Below are positions 33,969-44,553 of a stretch of 64,000 nucleotides of DNA, piece by piece (the stretch's first letter is position 1; each line of letters begins with the position of its first letter). The notes under the pieces were generated by a model. It made no database searches, was not told the origin of the DNA, and saw only the letters and a list, made by a program, of their open reading frames with translations. The DNA comes from Syncephalastrum monosporum B8922 (lineage: Eukaryota; Mucoromycota; Mucoromycetes; Mucorales; Syncephalastraceae): contig JNEN01001225.1 of NCBI GenBank assembly GCA_000697355.1, positions 62,001-126,000 on the forward strand, written 5' to 3'. A program made the translations under genes and the position numbers.

Positions 33969-35397
33969 ATATCATTCTATCCTACACAACATACACACCA
34001 AATCACACATCCCTGTCGTTTTCTTCTTTCCTCTGTCATATAGCATCTCTCTTGCTCTGTCTCAATATATAATAAAATCCAAACCCCACCTAGAGAACAT
34101 AACGAACGCAATTCCCTCCCCCCCTGAATACACGTAAGAAAATGAGAAATTCGCAAATGCCAGAAAAGGGGAGCGCATCCACCTTAATCGTGGTACAAAT
34201 GCGCAGACGTGCGGACTCGCCATATGCCGTACCTCTGTAAACAGACGTGTCTTCCATTTGAAATCACTATTTGCTTATGCTATGATAAGGAAGCACTCGA
34301 CAAGCCCCCTTTTGCCTCTCGTCAGCTTGATGCCCACTAGGATTCTGAGTGTTTCTCAAAGCAAGCCAAGAAAAAGGACAAACTTTCTTGCAACAAAAAC
34401 GAACAACAACGTGACGCGTGCGTCTCCTTGGTGACCATCCAATCGCATGGTTCACGTACGACAGGATTTTATCCCAGCTGGAATCCATTACGATCGACGA
34501 TAGACGCGTATTGGTCAATTGAGTGTTGTGATAGCTTTGATGAGGGTGGAAACGCATGTCCTGCAGGATCGCATTTCTATTCAGTATGCATAGGGATCAC
34601 GTTGCACATGTTTAGGGAACAACGCATGATCCAGGTGAATGGAACACTTTGGCAATAAAGGAAATTATTTTGTATGGCCCTTAAAACCTCTGGAATACGC
34701 ATATAAAGGAATCCATATTCAGAACGCGCGTATAAGGTATATATATAAGCATCATTGAAAGTAGTTAGTCTGGCTACGTAGTATGCTGAAGCGATGCAAT
34801 TATCATGTTGTCTGTGGAAAATCTTCCCGAATGCAAGGTGATAGCGTTATCTAAAGTTGTGGCGATTGACAAAGGTGTCCATGCAACGCACTTTGTCCTT
34901 CCTAAAAGTTACGTGTGGCGTTTAATGAGAGATCGGTCATTGTGTAAAAAGGAAGAAAAGGCCGAGCCTATTGAGAGTAATACCAACAATTCATCTCATG
35001 ACTGAGAATTTTTTTATAGTACACATGTGTCTCGGCGGATCTCGATAGGGTGATGTATACAACTATACAGTACGATGTACGTGGTCGCCCAACTTTTTTT
35101 TCTCAAGATATAAAGTGTAATACTTTCAGGAACAAAATGAGCAGGAAGAAAGTCTTCTTTTTCTCGTTGTTCTTGTTGTTGTTGGGGGGTTCGACGCTTC
35201 GGGGGGTAGATGCAAAGAAGCGAGGCCGAATCCTGTAGAGTTAATCGGTGAGCGGCCCACGAGCAAGCTATGGGAACACAGAAAATATTCTCAATTCAAC
35301 AGGTTTTTCTTCTATATAATATAAACCCGTCAAAAAGTATAAAATAAAAAAGAACCCTTCTCGTTAGACTTCCTTCAGCCTTTATCTTCCTTCCTTC
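33969..35397. other. Intergenic, mostly empty
   Basis: About 1.4 kb. A 33-codon ORF at 35137-35238 (start MSRKKVFFFSLFLLLLGG) reads like a signal peptide with a seven-residue basic tail, but nothing else supports it as a gene. The run TATATAATATAAA at 35313-35325 lies 73 nt upstream of the next ATG and could be its TATA region. Confidence 0.4.
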
Positions 35398-36450
35398 ATG
35401 TATAAGCCTGACCAGTGGGAGATTCTATCGGAAATCTGCAGCGTAGCATGTATTACAGCCGTGTCGCTTATCTTTGGGCGCAAGGTGGCGGGTATCGATG
35501 GGCCAGTGTACTACGTGCGTGGCTTGCTGATGGTGCTCTACTCGCTGGCGTGGGCGTTTGACATGATTGCGTGCATGCTGGTCAGCACCAACAACGGCAA
35601 CTATATCTCATGCATCCTCGGCTTCTACAATATTGTCTTGATCTATATGGCTGCCAAGGTCTGTCTCCTACTCTATTTCCTCGAAAAGGTAAAAAAAAAA
35701 TCAGTCTTGGATAATGCAGTATAAGAGCAGCACATTGATTTGTTTAAAAAGGTCTATGTGTGTTCGGCACCCAAGACACAACGGTTCCAGTCCTGGCTGT
35801 ACTGGGTAGGACTGGGCCTCATGGTGCCCTACATTGCGTTTATCATCTTGATGATCTTGAATCGCGTGACAGAAGTCGAGCAGAACGCACCTTACCACTG
35901 CGAAATTGGCTACACCTTGGAAGGATCCATCCCTATTCTGTGCTACGACTTTTTGATCCTGCTGTTTACGACTCTCGTCTTTGTCAAATTCTATGCCTAC
36001 CCTTCAACTGCCCAGCAGACAGCTCAACAAGCCTCCTCACTTAAAATTATGGCGTACCGTAACATCATCGGTGCTTCCGTCGCGTGCCTGACTGCTACCG
36101 TCAATTATGTCGTCATGGTCATCCTCGACGGTAATGAGCGCGGTCTGGTTGCTATGAGCATATGTACTTTGGTAAGTATACGAACGGGCGCATGTTTGCT
36201 TTTTTGATTCTCACTTTCAACAAGGATATCACCATTGTTTCCTGCGTTATCCATTGGGGTAAGTCCAAGGAAGAAGACCACCAAGGGCCCAAAATCTCAA
36301 ACGTGCTTTTTAGTGACCTCCCACACGGCCGAGCTTCAATTCGTGGAGCGTGCGATGCAAAAGGCGCACAACGAAAAAGCGCTCAAGCTCGAAATCAAGC
36401 AGCATCAAGAAGTCGTCGTCCTCCACGAGCTCAACAGCCACCGCACCTGA
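35398..36450 (+). CDS. Seven-transmembrane protein, unknown
   Basis: Exons 35398..35688, 35752..36171, 36225..36258, 36314..36450, 293 residues. Hydrophobic segments occur near residues 12-30, 42-62, 70-95, 115-135, 158-180, 205-225 and 230-247, with short loops and a basic, helical C-terminal tail (about 45 residues). Topology resembles a receptor-like 7TM protein, but no rhodopsin retinal lysine, STE2/STE3 or cAMP-receptor signature is seen. The second loop contains KTQRFQSW and the fifth segment CYDFLILLFTTLVFVKFYAY. Probably a fungus-specific family; function unknown. Confidence 0.82.
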
Positions 36451-37595
36451 GTTCTTACCTAATATGTCATACCCTGTGTCATACCTCTTCTCTTTTCCTT
36501 CATCGCTGTCATCGTTCTTTGTTGCCACCATCTATCATTTTTGTTGTCTTTCTTTTTCTTTCATCCATTATTAAGTACATCACAATATAATCGTCCTTGG
36601 GTTCCTCAACGTTACACAAGAAATCCAAGCCAGCAACTTGCCGATCCCATTCTTTATCTGTGTCTTTACCGAACGTGACACCGACGCCCACATGTGGTCG
36701 TTGTATCCCCTTTTTACACCATCTCTCTCTGTATAACTACGCCCTGCCGGTATTAATAATAGCTCAAAAGCCACGTCTGGTCGCCCTCGCTACTCACAAA
36801 AAAAAAAAGTGCCACGCGTCCAGCCATGTGTCTTTTGGATGGCATGACTTGAAATTTTTTAATACACATATGGCAAGTCAAAATCACTCTCTGACTCGAC
36901 TCATTCTAGAAGAACTGATATGTTGTAGAGTCTTGCAAAAAGCGAATCTTGAAATTGCGCTCACGAATAAATTTCGGAAACCCGACGGCTGCGGAAAGAG
37001 GATGCGTCAAAACAGAGATGAATTACCACGTACAGAAAAGAATAGTGCATAAAATTCTCTTTTTTTTTGTGTCACGTCATTACGAATCGATATCACCAAA
37101 ACAAGGGGAGCGTCAAAAAGAAGTGGAAGACGACATCGGGTCGTCATGGACGTCAAGCAAGGTGAAACTTAATGCTGTCTTCGGAGTATAAACAGTTTTA
37201 AGAAGCATAAAAAAAGTAATAATAGGGGCAGGACGCATGCTGAAGTGTTCGATATATATGAGTGCTGGTGCATATCCATGGACAGAAGAACATAAGAGTG
37301 AGGATGTCGAAAGAATGCAAAAAGAGCCAGAACGGTCAGAATGAATGATTGATGAATGAGCGAGGGATGTGATTTGGGGGTGGGGGGAGTGGGTAAGATT
37401 TGGTTTTGCTTGGTTGGCACCTGCGCATCTCGTGGACTGTGGGAACCCCAATTGGTTCGTCACCGCACCTCGTCAGCTTACTTTATAGGCTGTGCTTCAT
37501 TTTTCTTGTTTCTCTTTCCTCTTTTTACTTTTATTTTTCATTTATTTTCATTTATTTCATCTTTTTTCCCGCCACGGCCATGAGTCACTAGGAGA
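36451..37595. other. Intergenic, no resolved gene
   Basis: About 1.1 kb. The minus strand around 36509-36770 has a frame with mixed, coding-like composition (VGVGVTFGKDT...DRQVAGLDFLCN), but no consistent exon chain or start could be built. Unresolved. Confidence 0.35.
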
Positions 37596-39122
37596 ATGCT
37601 GCGACCCGCAAAGATATTCACCTCACTCAGGCAGATCGGCCACTACCTGAATGGCAGGGTGGCCGATCTCGTGCGTGGCCCACCGCGAGCACCTCCGCCC
37701 ACGCACGCACTCGTCAAAAATGCACTGACCACACCCACCTTCTTCCACCACCAGGAAGCACCGCTCTTATCACGCCTCGCCGAACGCCAGCGGCTCCTGT
37801 ACGCCCTGCAGCAGCAGTTCCCCATCGTCAAAGTCTTCTCGCATCCAACCCTGTACCGTCCCAGTTACACGCTCTCGTTTGCCAAGCCCACCCAGATGCG
37901 GACCATCGTCTCGTCCGGCGCGAGTCCACCGTCTGTGAACGGCCTAGGCGACGTGTGTTCGGCCGCAGGAGGTCTGTCCTCCCCAGGCTTGTTCAACCGC
38001 ACCGCCACCGTCGCTCGTCTGCCCTTCGCGGCCCGCCAGTTCTCCACCGCCAAATCACCATGTGTCACCCTCTTCCAGCAGCAGTCGAACCCGGCCCAGC
38101 ACTCGAACAATGTGTTTTCCCATGTCTCCTCGCGCTTTTTCTCCCCGGCTGGCAACAAAGTCAACTCGCCTCTGAATAACACGAGCAACGGGTCCCGCCC
38201 CGCCCCAGTACACTCGTCTGAAAATGAGGACGATAAGCCGCCGCGCAACCACTACAGCCGCATCTTCCAACGCCATACCAAGGGCATGTCTGACATCATC
38301 CAGGAAGAGGACGACAAGGCCCCTCTGCACGGTCTACGCCGCGGCAGTCTTGTCCGTCGCACCGCTGCTTTGCGCACCTCCACGTCCGTGTGCCGTCGCA
38401 AGCCCGCCCCGTTGCGCAAGATGGACTATATCCGCCACGACGACCTGCTCAACCCGCGCACGCAACTGCCGACGGCCCGTCGCTGGGTGTCGACCCGGCG
38501 CCTCTCGACCAAGGCCGACGCGAGCGAGACGCAGGACGTCCGCGACAATGAGCGCCACGTCTACCTCGCCATCGCGCTCGACGAGGATACCTTGTTCTAC
38601 GATGCGGCGTTGCTACACAACCAAAACCAGAACCAAAACCACAACGACCCTCCGGACTGGCTCACGCCCTCCTTGACGGGCTCCCGCACCGTGGCGGACC
38701 TGATCAGCACGAGACAGGCCCAGGTCGTCCTGTTTCTCGAGAAACTCTCCCAGCATGGCACGTTCCATGTCGACATGGTAGGCAGTGTCCTACGTGTGTA
38801 TATGGACCGCTCGGTCCACGACACTCGCCGTTGGCTGGCCGACATCGGTCTCGACCCGTACGATCCTCTGTTTACGATTGAGTCTGCTGCCGAAGCCGCG
38901 TCTGAAGCAGAGGAGAGCAGCATGGACTGGATCGACGAGGACTTCACCCTCTTGGATGAGGATGACCTGCCAACGTCCACGTCAGAGAGGAACAGTCAAA
39001 GGAGTGAAGAGATCCACGAGGCACAAGATACCGCACCCAATCAGCTTGAATCGTCCAATCCTTATTCGGGTATCATGACTTTCTTGAATGAGATCCAGAA
39101 AGAATATCCTACGTTTGTATGA
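37596..39122 (+). CDS. Unknown 508-residue protein, possible mitochondrial targeting
   Basis: Single exon with a well-placed ATG and GC-rich, strongly biased codons. The N-terminus (MLRPAKIFTSLRQIGHYLNG) is Arg/Ser/Leu-rich and acid-poor, as in mitochondrial presequences, but the next 250 residues are disordered and basic. The best-folded part is the C-terminal third: VYLAIALDEDTLFYD, then VVLFLEKLSQHGTFHVDMV and VHDTRRWLADIGLDPYDP, then a Glu-rich tail. No catalytic motif is recognised. I do not know the family. Confidence 0.72.
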   Translation: MLRPAKIFTSLRQIGHYLNGRVADLVRGPPRAPPPTHALVKNALTTPTFFHHQEAPLLSRLAERQRLLYALQQQFPIVKVFSHPTLYRPSYTLSFAKPTQMRTIVSSGASPPSVNGLGDVCSAAGGLSSPGLFNRTATVARLPFAARQFSTAKSPCVTLFQQQSNPAQHSNNVFSHVSSRFFSPAGNKVNSPLNNTSNGSRPAPVHSSENEDDKPPRNHYSRIFQRHTKGMSDIIQEEDDKAPLHGLRRGSLVRRTAALRTSTSVCRRKPAPLRKMDYIRHDDLLNPRTQLPTARRWVSTRRLSTKADASETQDVRDNERHVYLAIALDEDTLFYDAALLHNQNQNQNHNDPPDWLTPSLTGSRTVADLISTRQAQVVLFLEKLSQHGTFHVDMVGSVLRVYMDRSVHDTRRWLADIGLDPYDPLFTIESAAEAASEAEESSMDWIDEDFTLLDEDDLPTSTSERNSQRSEEIHEAQDTAPNQLESSNPYSGIMTFLNEIQKEYPTFV

Positions 39123-39174
39123 TCCCAAATACATATGCCATTCTACTATTTGCAACTTGAAATGTTTTTCTTTT

Positions 39175-39176
<2 letters not shown>

Positions 39177-39221
<45 letters not shown>
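39177..39221 (+). repeat. Uninterrupted 45-nt poly-T tract
   Basis: Lies in the 225-bp spacer between the 508-residue gene and TRM10, about 125 bp before the TRM10 start. It may act as a nucleosome-free promoter element. Length may be affected by assembly. Confidence 0.9.
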
Positions 39222-39226
<5 letters not shown>

Positions 39227-39347
39227 AGGGATGATACTCGTTTTGGATGACCGAGCGCACTTGTGCAGGAATCCATATTTTTGTGGTGGGATTTTTCTGA
39301 GTCCCTCTAATTTTTTTTCGGTATTCCATAGCATATATTTGTTGCCC

Positions 39348-40646
39348 ATGGCGGACGAACCACAGGGCACCCCTTCGAACGAATCGAACCTGGCTGAGAC
39401 GCCGCTCAAAGAAACAGAAAGCCAGAATGCGTCTGGACTGCGTGAATACCATGGGATCAAGTACGATCCAAACGATGCGCGATTCCAAGGCCTGTCAAAG
39501 CGGGCGATGAAGCGTCTGCTCAAGGAAGAGAGTTGGGAGGCCAACCGAGAAGAGCGCAACGCCAAACTCAAGGAGAAGCGGAAGCGAAAGACAGCGGAAC
39601 GCCTCGAGAAGATACAGCAGGGCCTGATCGAACCCAAGGCGCCCAAAAGACTCAAGCCGGACGAGCAGGTGCCTTCCAAGGTCAGAGTCGTCTTTGACTG
39701 CGCTTTCACGTCCTACATGAGTGAAAAGGTGAGTCATAAAAGAAAACACGCAGATCCCCCTTTATCACGCTGTCCATCGGGGCTGAACCTCGTATCATTA
39801 GGAGATGAAGTCGACCCAGAGTCAACTCGTACGCTGCTACAGCGGCAATACCAAGGCCAAGCATCCGATGCCGATGATCCTTACCTCGTACGACGCAGAA
39901 TTGAGAAAGCTCTTTGAGCAAAAGTGCCCCGGCCACGAGCGATGGAAGGGTGTGTCGTTTGTGGAAGAACCTTACATTGATAAATACAGTAAAGACGAGC
40001 TCGTCTATCTCTCGGCCGACTCGGATAACGTGATCCAGACTCTCGAGGAAGACAAGGTGTATATCATTGGTGCCATTGTAGATAAAAACAGACACAAGGT
40101 AAGCAAGAAAGATGCATAACCTTGTTTCTTGGTGCTGAATGTCTAAGTAGAACCTGTGCAACGACAAGGCGAACCAGCAAGGCATCAAGACGGGCCAGCT
40201 GCCCATTGGTGAATATATCAAGATGGCGAGCCGGAAAGTCCTGACCGTGAACCAAGGTAAAAACAAAAAACAAACAGCAAAAAAGATGAATAAGATAGAA
40301 GGGTGTGTGTCTGCGTGTGTGCGTGCGTGCTAAATCAGTGTGTTATTTAGTATATGAGATCATGCTCAAGTGGCTCGAGTATCGGGACTGGGAGAGGGCT
40401 TTCATGGACGTGATTCCTAAGCGCAAGCTGGAAGGTAGCCAATGGCTGAGCGAAAACAAGGAGGACGAGGGTGATGAGGAAGCAAGTGGTAAAGAACACG
40501 AACAAGGACAAGGACAAGAAGAACAAGGACAGCAAGACAACAATCCTACGTCGCAAGAAATCGCGAAAGAGGAGAAAGCGACACACGAGGAGGCGCACAA
40601 CGAGGAGCAGCAGGAGCAGCAGGAGCAGCAGCAACAGCAATCATAA
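39348..40646 (+). CDS. TRM10: tRNA (guanine-N1)-methyltransferase at position 9
   Basis: SPOUT methyltransferase making m1G9 in tRNA. Exons 39348..39728, 39802..40098, 40151..40256, 40351..40646, 359 residues. A basic helical region ([20 protein letters not shown]) precedes the SPOUT core: [46 protein letters not shown] with [36 protein letters not shown] and the [14 protein letters not shown] end. All are typical of Trm10. The C-terminus adds an 80-residue Glu/Gln tail. Its stop is 9 bp from the stop of MED28 on the other strand. Confident. Confidence 0.94.
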
Positions 40647-40655
40647 AAGAGCCAT

Positions 40656-41317
40656 CTAGACTTCTTCAAATACAGCATCTTCATCCTCTTCATCCTCCTC
40701 CTCATTCGCCCCCCCCTGTGCAGTACTTGGTTGTTGCTGTTGTTGACTTTGACTCTGGCTTTTTGCTTGTACACTCTTGGGTATGTAGCCATGCTGCACC
40801 GGTTCGTCAAAGTCGCGGCCGTCCGTTCTCCGCTCAAGACATGTCTTACTCTTGGCTTTTAGCTCGGGAAGCTGCTGGCTCCATGCGTCCAGTTTGCGCG
40901 TGTATCGCTCCACGGCTTGTTGCTTGATCTCGATGTCGCGTTTCAGTAACCGGATCGACTGGTGTTGTACGTGTATACATATATGAGTATATGAGTATGA
41001 GGGAACCCAGCGCGCGGCTGTCCGTCAGTTATTCCTTTTTTACCTCATCCACAGAGAGCTGATTGTCTTGAAGACAATTCAGACGGATATCTTTGAAGTG
41101 TCGTTCGAGTTCGAGTGTGATTGACTTGAGGGCGTGGACATGACTGTCTAGATCCTTTGTCTCGTCTACGGGCTGTCAGCTCGAGCGTCTTCAATGGGGG
41201 GCGTCTACCTTTTGGGTCGTCTGCTTCGTTCAGCTGAGGGTCGGCCAGGATGGATGCCAAACATTGTTCAAACTGACGCGAGAGATTGTCAACAAGGGCA
41301 GGTAGATCCGCGCTCAT
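40656..41317 (-). CDS. MED28: Mediator complex subunit 28
   Basis: Head-module-associated Mediator subunit for RNA polymerase II transcription. Exons complement(40656..40958, 41044..41165, 41209..41317), 177 residues (human 178). Near-colinear similarity over the helical core: PALVDNLSRQFEQCLASIL, then ERHFKDIRLNCLQ, DESIRLLKRDIEIKQQAVE and YTRKLDAWSQQLPEL. The C-terminal 50 residues are Gln-rich, then acidic. MED28 is best known from animals, so its presence supports an early-diverging fungus. Divergent from EBP2 across 164 bp. Fairly confident; a Surf/other helical protein is less likely. Confidence 0.82.
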
Positions 41318-41481
41318 TTTAATTAGAGAACGGAAAAGAGGCCAAGTTGTTAAAACGTGCTATCCGACCACAGAAGCTTGGTTTGATATTTTGTGCGCCG
41401 CGATGCGTTCCTGCAAAAGAAAAGAAAAAAAAAAATAATGTGCGATTTTTTTGTATCTATTCTTCACTGTTCTTGCCTATA

Positions 41482-42371
41482 ATGAGCGACGACAAGACGG
41501 ATATTAGTCAATATGGTGTGCCCTACGAGGATCTCAATGCAAGCGACATTGACGATGAAGACGGTGACATGGTCCTTGAGCAGCACGTCACTGTCAACAA
41601 TACAGTAAGCTTGACGTTTACCATGTAACAGCTTCCTAATCTCGAAACTAGGCCGCATTGACACGGATCACAGAAGAATTCAAGTGGTCCGACATACCCT
41701 TATTCGAATATATAACGGTCACCGCGTCTGAGCCCACCCAGATCGTCGATGTCTTTGACGATCTGTCTCGAGAAAAAGCCTTCCACGATCAAGCCCTTGC
41801 TGCTGCTCGCTTTGTCAAGCAGCAGGCTGCCGAACAAGACGTCCCGTTCCTGCCACCCGCAGACAAAACTTTTGAAATGGCACGCAGTGTAAGGAGAGAA
41901 ACCGACCGCCAGGCTTTGCAATGAAGACTGACCTCTCACCACATCGTAGATATCCACCTTGGATAGGAAACCCCACAAACAGGCCCAAAAGTCAGCCAAG
42001 AACCAGCGCGCCGAAAAAGAAGCAGCAGAGACACAGCGGTTGATGGACAAGGCGACACTGCTCCGGAGAAGTAAGTCAACGAGGCAGGGCGCATGAACCA
42101 GGCATGCTAAGTCGATATGATAGAACGGAAAGAGGGCGACGTGGATTCCTTCCTGCAACAGGCTGAATACGACTCAGAAGTGGATCTCTCCGAGGAAGAG
42201 TACCCGACCCTGACCAAACGCAGACGTGGCTTCCAAAAGACGGTCAACCAAAAGCTCAATCGCAGTGCAGGTGAAAAGAAGGGCAAGAAGCTGGCATCCC
42301 AATTTATTGGCAAAGGCAAAAAGCCAAAGTCATCTCGCCTCGGTAAATCGCGACGAAAAACCCACAAATAA
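41482..42371 (+). CDS. EBP2: EBP2-type 60S ribosome biogenesis factor
   Basis: Nucleolar pre-rRNA processing protein. Exons 41482..41604, 41652..41888, 41950..42070, 42124..42371, 242 residues. After an acidic start come EKAFHDQALAAARFVKQQ and DVPFLPPADKTFEMARSIST, the conserved EBP2 core, then KPHKQAQKSAKNQRAEKEAA, a DVDSFLQ motif created by the last splice, and a Lys-rich nucleolar tail ending in GKSRRKTHK. It is shorter than yeast Ebp2 (427) because the acidic N-terminus is reduced. Confident. Confidence 0.88.
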
Positions 42372-42730
42372 GTCAAATAGAACCATCTTTATTTTTCTGC
42401 TTTTGCTGTTACTGTTGTAAAATATCAATCAATCCATGCCTTAAGAAAAGGAAAGAGAAGTTCATGCTGGCTAGGCGGGTGAGTGAATCAAAAATCCCAC
42501 TGGCAGGACGTGGAATTTGAAGAGGTGGTCACAAGAGACCGGTGTCTTCAGGTAGAACACACCAAACCCCAAGCCAAATACGACAACTTCCGTGCGCCGC
42601 GTTCTTTTTCCTACTGGACCAAAAACTTTTATAATATACCACCGTCCTATTCAATCAGCCCTTCATCTCCATCTCCATTCCCTCACCTCATTCTACCTCA
42701 AATTTCCTTAACTGTCCTCTCCGTATCAAC
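42372..42730. promoter_or_regulatory. Spacer between EBP2 and C2H2 gene
   Basis: 359 bp, pyrimidine-rich close to the downstream ATG; nothing else seen. Confidence 0.4.
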
Positions 42731-43762
42731 ATGGCCACCGTGTCTTCACTGCTGAGATCTGACGACAATCCACCCTCATCCTCACCTCAGTCACAATCCG
42801 CATTATCCAGTGAGCCTCCCATTCCACAGCCATCACAACAGCAGCAGCAGCAACAACAACAACAACAGCAACAACAGCAACAACAACAACAACAGCAACA
42901 GCAGCAAGGACAACAAGAACAGGCGTCTGAAGAATCCATAGCAACCTCGCAACCCACCGCGAAAAACGACGCACAGGCCCTGACCTGCCGCTGGAAAGAC
43001 TGTACCCGGACATTCCCCGATCATGAATCGCTGAAAACCCACTTGTCTGAAGGTAAGTCCTGATCCGCCTGTCGAGAGAAGCAGATCTTTCTGACTCGCT
43101 CGGTAGACCATATCGGCTGGCAGCGCACAGAGTACTTTTGCGAGTGGACCAATTGTGGTCGTTACGGTGTCAAATGCCATAACCGATTCGCACTGATGAT
43201 GCATTTGCGAATCCATACAGGGGAGAAACCTTACGAGTGCACTGAACCAGGGTGCGGACAAAGGTAAATCAGGGAAAAGTGTGGAGAGCGGGAAACTGTG
43301 TGTGTGTTAATACAGACACTTGTTAGGTTTCCTCGACAAGATGCGTTGATGCGACACAAACGCGCCGAGCATAACGCGGATTTGGAACTTAAACGACAAG
43401 CGAGTCAAGGAAAAGACATGTTGCCAAAGAAACGGCGGAAATCACCCTCGCCCGCGTCGTCCGACGAGTTGTCCACATTGGGTTCTCAACGCGCCAAATA
43501 CAAACTCGCGAAAGCCAAACTGCACTACATTTTGCGTGAGAACGAAATGCTGCATGACGAGTGGCAGTCCACGAACAAACGCCTCAAACGTCTGCAGACA
43601 GAGCGCAAGGTCTTACTTGATGCCTTGATGGGTTCGGACGACGAGGATGAAGAAAATATTGAGATCCGTGCCACCCAAAAACGCCGGATGGAGGAGTTTT
43701 CCACCCCCAGTGACGAGGAAGATCTGCCGCCACAACAGCAACCACAGCAATCACAACAGTAA
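42731..43762 (+). CDS. C2H2 zinc-finger protein (Iec1/GLI-like finger pair)
   Basis: Exons 42731..43052, 43107..43263, 43327..43762, 304 residues. A CAG/CAA-encoded glutamine run of about 23 (42838-42905) precedes three fingers: CRWKDCTRTFPDHESLKTH, then CEWTNC...FALMMHLRIH with the linker TGEKPYEC, and CTEPGCGQRFPRQDALMRHK. The CxWxxC form is that of GLI/Zap1/Iec1-type finger pairs. The C-terminus has a basic patch and a coiled coil (LAKAKLHYILRENEMLHDEW), a layout similar to the INO80 subunit Iec1 of fission yeast. Nuclear regulator likely; exact orthology uncertain. Confidence 0.82.
42838..42905 (+). repeat. CAG/CAA codon microsatellite
   Basis: In-frame run coding polyglutamine in the C2H2 protein; likely length-polymorphic. 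Confidence 0.9.
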
Positions 43763-44161
43763 TAGTAATAAACAGTGCAACGAAACGCACGTTGAATGAA
43801 ACAAAAGGGAGAGGATGGTGTCAGCCGACTTTAGACTTTCATGTCGACCTTGGTCTATGTGTAACCTTCAAGGCGGAATAATCGTTCTTTCTCTCGTTAT
43901 CGAATGAAAAAAGACTCCGTGTGCTTACTGTTCTATTGACAAAGACATATTTATAGAGAGTACATATGTATATAAATATAAGAGAGAGAAAGAGAGAGAA
44001 ACAAAAAGAGAGAGAATATGGTACAGGCAGTATGCCGGGACATGAGTGCAGGTTTTGAGCCACCAAAGAAGGGTTTGCGCGCGAGAAAGAGAGACTATGT
44101 ACCGGGCTTGGGCGTCAAATACTTGATAAAAAATAAAGGTATGGACAATAAAGAAGTCAAT
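43763..44161. other. Convergent 3' region
   Basis: About 400 bp between two facing stops, with GA-rich runs near 43980-44015. No gene. Confidence 0.45.
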
Positions 44162-44553
44162 TTAAGACGAAGTCGAAGGCTGGACGCGGATATCTTTGCG
44201 GTAATCCTGGTAGGCAGGTGGAGGAGCATCCTCGGGTTTATAGACGGGGGGTGGCGCTTGGACATTGCCCATTTCCAAGTCATGTACTCGGGAAGGTCCC
44301 GGGCTGACAACATGTGAAGGTGGGCCGTAGAATTGTGTTGTGCGGTCCGGGTGAACCGCAGGGTCGTATCCGTACACTTGTTGTCGTGCTCGTACTGATT
44401 ACAAATGAGTTTTCGAGATCTCGCTTCACTCTGACATGACTTACCGGCCTGCTGCTGCGCTAGTCGACGCCTCCGGATAGCAAGAAAAAGTGCTAAGAGT
44501 AACAGGAGGACACATACAACCCATAGAACATTGAATGCGATGCCAGACATCAT
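44162..44553 (-). CDS. Single-pass membrane protein with two PPxY motifs
   Basis: Exons complement(44162..44394, 44445..44553), 113 residues. The N-terminus MMSGIAFNVLWVVCVLLLLL is one membrane helix followed by RRRR, so the long tail should face the cytosol. The tail has PPPVY and PPPAYQDY, sequences bound by WW domains of Rsp5/NEDD4 ubiquitin ligases. This is the layout of yeast Rcr1/Rcr2 and related Rsp5 adaptors that sort membrane transporters. The role is inferred from motif and topology only; sequence similarity outside the motifs is not claimed. Confidence 0.75.
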
